Part shown: positions 24,601-36,600 of the stretch, in pieces
Position numbering within the stretch: the first letter of the stretch is position 1
Layout: each line of letters begins with the position of its first letter
From: Phoronis australis
Lineage: Eukaryota > Phoronida > Phoronidae
DNA: 64,000 nucleotides
Reading direction: 5' to 3'
Assembly: GCA_002633005.1 (NCBI GenBank)
Contig: NMRA01000060.1
Span: 554,016-618,015 of the forward strand
Position numbers and translations under genes: made by a program
The notes under the pieces: model-generated
What the model saw: only the letters and a program-made list of their open reading frames with translations
The model's database searches: none
Told to the model about the DNA's origin: nothing

Positions 24601-27600
24601 TGTCACCTCCTGTTTGGGCGACCACGTTCAGCCATTTTGCGCGAAATTGTGTGTTTTACATGTTGCTAACGAACCAGCCCACATACTTTGATGTTTTTGG
24701 TTTTAATCTGGCACAGGTAATTAGAAATTGGACCACTTTAGCTAAAATGCATGGCAGCAGTTTGGCTACTGAATTTACTATATCTTTTTTAATATCCGCC
24801 GACTGGCATGTAGTGGAATTGATGGAGGCTCTTTCAGAAGCATAATTGAGGTTAAACTGTTTACCGTTGCAGAGACTGTACGATCCAGAGTTATTCTGAC
24901 TCGTGGTTGGTTATAGAAATGACATCCAGAAACTTAACATTAACGATTAGCCTTCCCATAAATGGCACAGATTGGTCCCCTCATCACAATAACTGTGTTT
25001 CACGTTTAATTCCATTCTGATGTCCGCTGGGTAGCGGCAGTACATTTATGATGTCACAATCCGCATAGTATGGCGTGCTGCTGTTTATTTGAGAGACTAG
25101 GGTGAAATTTCTTTGGTAGGGTGAAGAAAGCTAGTGTGATCACATTCTTCACTTGTAGTACATGGCGATATCTTACGTGTGGTGCGTGTTCTTTATTTTC
25201 TCCTCTATGGAAGGCATAGTCACATGGTTGTTTAAACATCGCTTCTTAATGGTTTCAGAACGGTGCTTTGTCGTCTATACCACACCTCCTGTTGGTTGCC
25301 GTCGCTGCTCTCAGCGGTCCATTAGCGGATTATCTTCTTCACTGTCATGGATTTTCAGTCACAGCCGTGAGGAAGATAATGAACTCAACTGGTAATACGA
25401 TCTCTTGTTCTTAAACTTATATTTATTCGTTATTTTTTCAGATATTTACTATCATTGATAAACAAATACAAAAAAAAAAACAAACGCGTACATCAATTCA
25501 TTCACGCATGCACACCTCATGAGAGACCATTTTCGTATCACGTATAAAGTAAACAACTGCTACATGGATTTAACGGGAACAATGAACTTTTCCCATTTCC
25601 CAGAGAAGCTGTCACACACAAAAATTCTATATGCAATTAATTTTTCAGCATTATAGTACTCATAAGCATATGCAACAAACTTGTGAATATTAGGTATATT
25701 TTGTGACATCTCCCCTTCTTCATGTAGTGTTTGGCTAGTAATAACAAACTGTTAAGAAGAAAAGCATGTGTCTCATAAAGTCCAGCAACAGCGCGTTTGT
25801 AAGAGAGACAGTTGGGAAGCTGAATGAGACACCTTTGAAGTAGTTTTCTGAATTCCTTCCAAAAATCTTGTACAGGGTGACATTCCCAAAAAGGTGTGAC
25901 AACGCCTCTGGAGCTTTATTACAAAAGGATCATAAATTAGAATCCCGATTTTGACTAAAAAGTATTTGTTGCAATAATCCTGTGTAACATTCTAAATTGG
26001 AATCATCTAATGTTGGAATCCTTTGAAATTTCATAAGGCAATGCGTATATTTTCTTCCAATCTAAAATATCCCCTAACTCTATTTCCCATTTACACTCTG
26101 ACTTAATGACCTTAAAAATAGAACAAATATGTGTACAACCCTTCTCATCGTTCCTTAAGTGAGTATTTGCCAAAGGAATGCAAGGAGAATAGACACTACC
26201 ACTGTCTTTTATTTGTTCTTCGAAATAGACTTTTTGAAACCTTCTTAAAACAGAAACAACACTATTATATTCCACAAAGTTGTTTTTTACATCGAATCCA
26301 TTTATCATATGGTCTGAACTAATAAAATCGCCATCAGAGGTATACATATCTCTGGTAAATGTTAAGCCTTTTAAAAACTAAGACTTATAAAAAACTCCTG
26401 CCTCCGATCCCCAAGTTACTGTTTAACCACAAAGGTTGATTCAAAAAGTCTTCTTTACTCGCAACAATTATTTTCTCATAGAAAGATGTCATACTTCCAA
26501 ATACGTCGCACCAGTAGGAATTTTCAATTAGAGTTTATTTCGACTTAATAAAGTCTTCTCCAAATGAAGCAAGAACAGCGAGTATAGTAACTGACCACTT
26601 TTAGACTCAGGGTTTTCAGATATCTACGGGCCACGGCGAGTTTTAAAGCTTTGCTGAAAGTAGTATGTATATTAACCATTTGAAGTACCCCTTGATCTAG
26701 TCCTAAATAGGCAGTGGTTTGTTTTATTTTATTATTACGAGCCTGCCATACAAATCTAAAGAATACGGAATTCAATTCATCCAAGACCTTTACTGGAGGA
26801 TTTGGTAAACTTGACAACAAAAAATTAAGTTTTGAAATTGCTAGCGTTTTAATTAGGTATTGTAACAAACGGCGTTAAATTTCGTCGATTCCAAATTTTT
26901 CAATAAAGACTTAATCTCAGTTGTTCTTGCAGTGGAGTTCTTACCCGTCATACTATCCAATTGAGTGTCAAAATCCACCCCAGAATCTAACATACTTTTT
27001 TGTCCAAGACAGACTTTCTTTTGTAGGAATCACGTCATCACTACCGGTATTACTTCCAAACCATATGGCTATTGTTTTATCCACATTCACTTGGAGACCG
27101 GAGACAAAGTTATCAAACGTAGTGCATTGTTTTGCCGCGAATCTTCTTCAAAACGTTTTAAAAGAAAAAGTTGATCATCTATAGACAGTTGTAAATCTGA
27201 ATGGGGCTATTTGGAGAATTCTTGCGATGTCGCTGCTGTACTAGTGGTGATGGAATTGCGCAAGCGTCACTGTCTCCATGGAAACAGCTGGTAAAACGAC
27301 GAAATTGATATCAAAATACGTCGTCACGCTAAGCCTTATTATTGCTATTTTCCCTGTGGCAAGTCTTTGGCAGGTGGTCACAAATTCTCAAAAGACCTAA
27401 GGTTAATACAGCTGCAAGCCATTTCACCATGTATTTAAAGGGCTTGCGAAATCGAGATTCCTTAATCTATCACCACTAGTACACGCGCGCCATCTAGTAA
27501 ATGTAAAATTTCCAAATAGCCCGATTACTTGTACTATCTACTGTCTGAATGTCGTCACTCTTATAATACTGCTGTTTAACTAATTTAAGGGTATCCTTGA

Positions 27601-30600
27601 CCACAGCAATATACTCAAGAGTTTTTTAAGAGAGAGTTATTAAACATCCAAAATGATTTCCTCATCCTGGAAACAGCAATTAAAAAAACGTCAATATTGA
27701 ATGATCGGACGGGTAACCAATATCGGCTAAAAGGTTTTCAGAAATTAAAAAAATAATCTAATCTGGCATATCTATGCTCTGAACTGTCTAACCCATTCCA
27801 CGTATTCAATTCCTTGGTGGATGCAAGAATTTCAGCTAGGATGCACGTGATGCAAACATTTCTATTTTAAACGAGTGCTTTTATATTGCGAAAACCCACA
27901 CTTGTGACATAATTAATGTGCTAATGTACAAAAATGGAGTAAATTCCAAACTAGACAACAGGCTGTCAACTTTATCGAACAGTGGCAAACGTGGCGGCCA
28001 GTTTGCTATTTTCTCTAACAATGTCTGGATGTGATTTTGCGTGCTCATGCATGGGTTGAGATCCGCAGAGCAAGACCACGCAAAAGCACGTGAGTGAAGT
28101 GCGAGTGTTTCGCAAATAGACTAGCAAATGGCTGACATTTAATAAATTGGTTGGCGAGGCAAATTTACGATTTGCGTTCTATAAGTGCTTAGAATTTTGG
28201 TAACGCGTCCCCTGGTTTTGCCACCATAGCGCAATGCACTGCTACCTTTATTCACAGGTCAAATGCTCGTTCAGCTAACAGACTTTCTTTATGTCACGAA
28301 ATGGATTCGGTGGTTCGAATTAGAGGTCTTTTTCATAACCGTTACGCCCTCTATATGCTCTCCGATTCGCCATCCACGAATTCGTAGACCACTAGTACCG
28401 CGTTCGGATGTTGTATTTTTCTAAGAAGGCAAATAGCGTCTGGCATAAGGTACATGTAGATATCAGACGCTTCGATAATTCGCAAAAGCGCCCGATCAGA
28501 TGTCTTAGTTACAAGTAATTAGCATAAATTTCATATGTAAGCAACACCGATGCTAGCCGACATACCGGCAGACTATCATGATCATGTCGGAGCATCGGTT
28601 CATCGTCGGCCGATGACTAAAAACACTGATCTTCCAATGATCTGCTGATGCACGATCTCCCTCAATATAAACCGGGCATCGAGAAACAAATATCTTTGTC
28701 CGATGAGGCAGGGAATGATAATTCTTGACGCCAACGGTCGGCCCACGTGCCTGAAAATGTACCGATAATCGATCGATGTTCGGCCAAAAACATGACAATT
28801 TTCCCGCTGGAAATTGATCGGATTGGCGCCGTGAGCTTTCTTTCAATCGCAACTTCAAAATGCCACGGGTGCTTGAGAAACAGAATATCGATCGTATTCG
28901 AAGTCACTTGCGACAGTCGGAGTCGATCGTGGTCTGATTACCTTATGCAAAGTCGTTTACGAATTCCTATTCGAAAATCTGATTCTGGATACAAGTGCAT
29001 TATAGAAAGTCAGGCACAACGAAAAAAATCTGGGAACATGACATGTCACACAAATCAATTTTCTTACACCACCCTATTCAATTTCGTCATGTTTTCGTCT
29101 ATCTTCAAAAACGACACTATTTGTAACTTCACTCGTTGTTTTTAGACTGATTGTGTAATCCTAATTTCCCGTCACTTTCTACTACTTACCCGAGAACGGT
29201 AAAAATGCACAAATTCTTACCGTTAAAACTATCAATTTCAATTAACTTTAAATATGTTCTGCCTTAAGAAACGTTCCTTTATCTTTCGGGAAATATTTTT
29301 AATAAAGATGATGAACGCACTCTGGTAACTTTTTGTATTTTGTTTTATTCATTTTCTTTCAACGACCACTTCAGTAATTACACTGATTTTTCAAGTGGAC
29401 TCTGTCAGAAATAATTGCATGAAGTAAAATGAACGGACCTGCTTACATTGGCCCCACGCATACTATCCGATCACTTCAGTAGCGAAGAGAAAATGTTTCG
29501 CAAACTTTTCAGGTAAAAAGATTCCAGTCCCATGTCACCAGAAGCTTTATTTCATCTAGTTCTTTGTTGTAGCTTCACGCACGTTGTCGAAATCGCGAAA
29601 ACATACTGTGCTAAGCCAATCACATAAAACACATTAAAGGCTAGACACTATAATGTCACATTAAAGATACTGATAAAATCCGTGAACATTTAAATTTGTA
29701 GCAATCGCCACCTAGTGACTTCATTGAGAACTGTGTGTACAAGTGCAATCTGAAAAAAATTGAAATAAATTGCGGTTTTAAAGAAAACACCACAAGTGAT
29801 ACACTTAAAAACAAGCGTGAACATATAAAGACACTAGTAATTTCAAACATCACGAAATCGTTATTTGATAATGAAGTAATCCTATGGTAAAAACAGTGTT
29901 GTTTCATTAGGGTAACGATGAAATATTGCCATATTCATTTACATAAAAGAATTTTCGTGAAACGAGACTTTCGCAAGATTGTAATGGTAACTGTTCTCGG
30001 CGTTTCCGGCAAATTGGAGGTCCCGGTGTTGTTTGTAAATGTGTTTCATTTGCATATTCACAATTTAATGAGACTAGGCATCTTTAATCTCTGAAAAAAT
30101 CTCGGCAAAACGTTATTTTATTGTGACATAAGTTGAATTAACAGCCAGCTAATTACGTCAAGAAGACTTCATCAGAGTTGGTAAAATCTGTCAGTTTACC
30201 TTGAAACTTACTGAACTAGTAAGCTACTGCAGTGTCACCTATTGCTGCGGGCTGGAAACAACCGTCTACCTCTGTTGACAGGGCAACGCCCTGTTTTACA
30301 TGTAAGTGAAGTTGTACAGACGCGATCTGCAACAAGAGAATGTTGAAGCTAGGTTGAAGGCACTGCAAATTAATGCAAATGAATTCATTCAAGCAAGTTT
30401 TACTTTGTACTTTCACATGCTCTTCAGATATCGTTCGAAACGTTCCCAAGTTATTAGACAATACATCAGAAAACTTTGTCATTTAAGCGCATCAGGAATT
30501 ATTCGTTAAGTGATTAAAGCATCTATTGAGGGTACTTTTACACGCACATTTGGCAGATCTTTGAAAGATGGAAATGTCATAAACTTTACCAGAGCTTTAG

Positions 30601-33600
30601 AGATTTTAATTGAACCTTAAAAAGTCCCTTTTAATCTTTCCAATATTTACAAAACCTCTTGGGAGATAATAAATTATGTTGTGTTTTAGTGATCACTTTA
30701 CTTAAGATACAGTAACTTAACTCTTATACTACCTGGCCTAGCATATCAAATGCGTGCGAGCCCTAGAATACAAACTGAACAGTGCAACTTACGACAAAAC
30801 AAATGTGACTCTTTCATGTTCCCACTTTTGCCCGAATTTCTCGTGCAATGACTTTTAGATTAACCAATGTCAATAGTATCGCTCATCGTAATTCGCATAT
30901 TGTAACAGAGTTCATTTTCGGTTGAAAATTTCATCTTCCATTTGTCTTTACCACGGATGCTTAAACTATTTATGTTAATGGGTGCACGCGTATATCCTAC
31001 TAGGTTTTGGAGTAGAGTGCGTATGCATGGCTGCCTTGGGATTTGTGAAAGATGGTACTTCGGCTGTGATCTTCATGTCCTTTGGAGCCGGATTTGGTGG
31101 GCTTTGTGTGTCAGGTAAATGGAACTGTTCTGAAAACGTGGTTGTTTTTTACAGTTGTTTAATATCATGTCTGTAGTCATAACGGTCGCTAGCCATGGCG
31201 CAAAGCTGTAGGCTATACTAAATACACAGCTCTGCGCCCATGTGGGTAAAAATTGGCTAGATAAAATCTGACACAAAATTAGTGTCATTAAAAACTGCAA
31301 TCTTCCTTGAGTAAACTAAATTATTTAACGGTGTTGGAAAAACGGCGTTCTGCCGTTATTCTGCTGCTAAAGTTGTGGACTGATCTTTAGCGACGTCTTT
31401 CGGCGCCATGAAATATTGCGTCTGACACCTATTGGCCAGTTTCATTTTTCGCCGATTCTTCGATCTACTGTTCGTCTTCCTTGAGGTTGCGTCGCTTGCA
31501 CAATAAGTCATCTTAGCGTCATTCGTTAAACGTATGGCGTCAAATTAGTTTTCGACAAAGAACTTCAACGTTTTTTCTAGGGCACTGCCAAATTTTTGAA
31601 AAATTATAGCGGGCGAACATTTGTCGGTTTCACGTAATAAACCGCCTATGGTCACTTGACAAAAATCACAAACCTTGAATAATTCTTTCTCGTGACCATA
31701 ATTAATCGTTGAAGCGCGCTGACAGACATCCAGATTTTGGTTGGAGTGAGCATGCGCGGAAGACAGACTTTACGGTTTACTTCCTTTACATTCGTACGCA
31801 ATTGTCATCAAAATGAAAACGGTTATGAATGACGAATGATGGCGATCCATAAGCAAAAATTCTCATTTCATAAACTTTTGAAATATCAATCACGCGATAG
31901 CAAAGTTTTATTTCTGATCAAGAATTATTGAGAACGTTCGCATACTTTGGTCAGCGCTCAAAAAGCCTACATGTAACTGGACGTTATTCGAGGCACTTTC
32001 TGGTAAAATACAAGTTCATTGGCATTTGAGCGTGACTTAAAAAGCAACCACATTTTCTTCGCTCAATTCTTCTAATTAAAAGCATGTGGTCACCAACACG
32101 TTTTGGGATAACTTATACTGCTTTATTGTACTTTCAAACATCTATTCCCTTTGCAAAGAGGTTTTGTGTTCACCAGTGAAGAGATGGCGACTCATCGGTT
32201 GGAGTTCTCGCTTCGTTTTTCTTCAATCATAAGATGTCAGGAAGTTTAAAGGCCGAAACATCTAATGATGGGACTCCCTTCCTCTGACGATTGTCTTATC
32301 TTTCGCTCTCCGGAGTTTCTTACCACTAGGTGTTTCTGATCACCAACCGTGACTCTATGTTTTCTTCGCTCAAACCATTGTTCACTTGAGTAGAACAGCA
32401 AGTCAATCAGACCATCCAATCTTATGGCAAAACACCCCCTTTTGTCACTAAACAGATTAGGTTCGACGTCTCCGAGTTTTACCCACGATCGTCAAAGCTT
32501 CTCACTTTTCATGATTGACAAGGTTACAAAGCAATGTTTTGGCTCAAAGGTTTAAGTACTATTGTGAACTTCTGTTAATATTGGCTAAAACAGGGATTTA
32601 AAATGTCTGATGTTTTTCAGGCTGGCAAATAAATCACCTAGACTTGGCGCCTCGTTTTAGCAGCATCCTTGTCGGTCTCACGTCCACCGTCGGGGTCACC
32701 GCAGGCATTGCGAGTCCATTAGTTATTGGTGCAATCACAACAAATCAGGTAATGGCGTTTATAAATAGTAACATATTAAAGCTTAATTTCGCCATGTTAG
32801 GGCTGACAATAATGAAAAATGATTAGACCTTTTTGGTTTCTTAAAGTAACTCTGATAACAGACCTAGCGTGATTGGATTTTTCTATTTCTGTTTTCTGCT
32901 CGAGTCAAAGACAATGCGTACTTGCGCTATTTTCAATTTCACATTTTAGAGTTAGCCAACCCCGTGCCCAATAAACTCTGAAACGTGTTCTTGGGTCGTC
33001 GATGATTCAATCTGATTACTGATAATGGGTCTTATTTTATCAAAGTAGGAGGTTTAAATCATTTGATTTTCGTTTCGGGCAAAATACAACTTCGGCAAAT
33101 ATGCTACGAACACTTGTCATTCGTAAGACTATCCTTCCAATACAAAGGAAGTGTGATTGCTGTGCTGTGGGCTGCAACAACGGCAAGATCAAGTTGGATG
33201 AACTTGACAAATACCAGTGGATGCACAATGTTAGCTTCTTCGTCTTCCCGACGTCAAATAAAAACAAGAAAATGCGGAGCTTGTTTGAACCGAACATAAT
33301 CCCCTTGTCTATTCCGGTACTTTCAAACTGTTGAAATCGGGAATATTTCAACGGCCATAGACATTGACGGATTCCTACAGAACCTGTGAAAATGTGCATA
33401 GCATTCCAAAACGGTGACTATGAAAACAACGCTTTACCTCCGCGACAAAGGAGAAGTCTATCGCTGTGTAATCCGGCCGGAGCGGCCCTAATGACAGGGA
33501 CGCAACGCAATTTCTTTTATTCACGCACAGTATGAGAAGTTACATGTTTTGTGTAAAACCATTTTAATATCCCACCAGGCAATTTGGCGGTATAATCGTC

Positions 33601-36600
33601 CCAAAGAACTTACAAGAAGCACTCGCCGGGAAATTTGCCAATCAAAGAAATTGAGATCACGAAAGTTCAGCGAAAATCACTCCAGTTGAAGTTCCCGTAC
33701 AGTATCAAAATGACAAAATTGAACAACTTCTCGCTGCTCCGAAAATGCGACCCATGCTTGGTAAATTGGCATCTACGGGATGGGGAGGGTTATGCCGTCG
33801 ATGCACCAAGCCTACTAGACCTCCAACAACAACAAATCCCCCGTTCTCTCTCAGTCCCAAATCAATCTAATCTGAGCAAGTCCAATAACATATTGGGACC
33901 AGTCTTGCAACGGTACGAACATGTAGTGAGCATGACAGAATATGTCAGAAGCCAGTTTCAAGTACTCGCTCGTAATTTCGGTAATATGTATTGTTTTCCA
34001 GACCATCCAAGAATGGAATGTCGTCTTTCTCGTCGTCGCCGGTGTTCTGTTTATGGCTACCGTCATCTTTTTTATTTTTGGCTCAGGTAAGAAATCATAC
34101 ACCTTTTCTGTTACTACTCTAACTTAGACCAACGGAGCAGAATGTGGTAAGTAAAATTACACGTTAAACGTGCAAGTGTGTACTGACCTGAAAAACGGAA
34201 ACAATGTGTCTCCACGAGACAGGCCAGCAGAGTGCGTAACCGTGTTTTTTGTGACCTTCTGTAACACGACCTAACAGTGTCATAAAGTGGACCCTATTTC
34301 AGTCGTTCGAAGGGAGTGGCCTGTTCTCAGTAGTCACCATATTCCTCGAAAGCTAAAACGTGGAATATTTATATCAAGTTAGATAGGAAACCTGGTGAGT
34401 CGCTCAAGGCAAGTAAGGCATGGATTAGATGAACTTAGTGAGACAGGTCATTCAGGCAACACACGTGTGAGAAGCCTACTGGACAGAGAGTGTTCTTTGC
34501 TTGATATAAAGCCACACAAGAACCCCTCTTTGAATAGACACGGAGGGGCAAGACTCATGGTACATAGCCTTCTTATTGTTGTCTCAGTATGATCACCGGC
34601 AGAGGGCGACTTCGTGACCTGCCCGTCATCAATCCCCAGTGTAGAAGGATCGAGCCGGGCGGTTCCGCATCGTCGGTAACATTGTTTTACAGCAATTTCC
34701 ATAAGTTAAGATTTGTCCTTTTTCTCATGGTATTATTTTGTTTTTAAGTTTTTTATATCTCTAAAAGTGGTATTTGCTTGCGTCCACGTCCTTGTTTTTT
34801 TCTTAAATCACACCTTCTTTTCAGTATCAAATATTTCGTTGTTGCTGACAACTCTCAGTACAGCCAACTGTGTACCAACATGGGTACAGGGTTTGCTTAT
34901 ACTAATGTTACATTGAGTCCTATCAACTAGGAAATGTAAAATTTGGTCACTGATCATGTGGAGAATTTCTCGCTTACACTGGCGACCGCTCTGATTCCCT
35001 GAGCCCCAAACAACTTTTACGGTACCTATTCAGTACGCCCTATGTATTGAAGTAGATAAGAGCTAATGAAGTGGAAAGGTAATTGCTAGCATTACTGTCT
35101 TAACAATGGTTGTTGTTAGTACCCCCAATTTGGTTTTCTCTGACATTTGCAGAGTTATAGCCTGCAACTCTGGATAGTAGTTTTAACTTGGTACATTATA
35201 AGTATTACAAATTAACTAAAAAGGTTAAATTGTATTTATCTTCACAAAGGGCCACTTCCCAAAGGAACGATAAGTTTCATATTATTTTTCTTTATTTAAT
35301 TTTTATGCCTTATACTGACTTGTTTTTTTTACCGGGAACGGGTTGATATTTTTTATCTAAGTTTTTAACTTGATGTACCAAAACAATGGTAGATTTTGAT
35401 CGCCAGCTAAACTTAATTAGTTAATTTCATTGTGAGCCCATCCCTAAACTTACCGCATTACAGGTACACTAAACATTTCACATGCCATTAAAGTTTAATC
35501 TTTATTAGAACTCAAATCATAACTGCATATATGGTGATAACCAAACTGAAGATTTGGAATCTCTGGACAATTTCGGTGACACTGACTATATAATTATTCT
35601 GGCTCTTTGTCAGTAATAAAAATGAAAATTGGGTACAACAACTGTTTCCTGGTCAAAAATCTGGTTAAACGAGATTGAAAAAATTTCTAAAAAATGAATC
35701 CATGTGATATTGTTAACTCTGATCAGCGTTTGTATATCCACCGAGTATATCAATACGCACGGTAGTTTATCTTCAATCGTACCCAATGGTTGAACTTTTT
35801 AGATTATTAGTTCATCGATTTTTAAAAATTGAAGACCGTACTTGGTTGTTTTTTTCCAGCTGACTACTGCCGTGGTGGCAGTCTATAACGAAAATTAGTG
35901 GTTAATGTATTTTGAAAATTCGTCATTATGTACAGTCGGAGATGTCTAATACAGTTTATGGTCGGATAATTACATTTAATTGGGTCTTGCTCTCATCGGG
36001 CAATGCGGTCATCACAATTGTACCGATTCCGGCGCCGCGCTCTCTTTGATCCTGGTACAAGTCGCTCAGAAGGGCGAGCGGTGAAAATTCCCGCATATCT
36101 TTAAAAATGCGTGACTTCCTTATAAGCGTATTATTCACGGTATGCTCCCTAATTACATGCAATAGCAAACATAAAATCACAAACTCGCTTTCAAACAATG
36201 TCGCTGACGCATACTTGTTTCATACTTGCTCGACCGGTTCAATCCGTGCCACTTTCCTCCGATCAAGACGTCAAGGAGTGCGGTAAACGTTTTAATTAAG
36301 TCACGTTGTAGCAATTAGCGACAGCTTATGGGCTAACGCAGGGATATGTATCCTCATAGGAAGATCTATCAAAACTTCACATGCTGTCTCCCGTCATAAC
36401 TCTTGAGTTTACAAACTCACCGCTTTCACTGGTTGATCCTCAAACATATTTTCATAGCGTACATGTACAAACTGATTATCACAGCGGCATTGTCCGCGTA
36501 CAGTTATTTCCACGAATACGAAGGACACAGAAATGGTGTCTAGAGTTTCTTGTGAACGATAGGGGAACCCGCTGTACACGCAGTTTGAATGTCATGGTCA

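Larger units (their letters stand above)
25392..31003 (+). other. SLC17 intron 7, holds an L1-like LINE and a miniature element
   Basis: The LINE occupies about 25440-27185 and the miniature element 27204-27522. From 27523 to 31003 I see no gene. Overlapping frames at 28553-28907 (-) and 28747-29145 (+) are mutual shadows in a stretch rich in GATCGAT-type palindromes. Confidence 0.55.

Noticed and set aside
33635-34090. 151-codon + strand open frame
   Set aside because: It overlaps SLC17 exon 10 in another frame. Composition and lack of motifs suggest chance.
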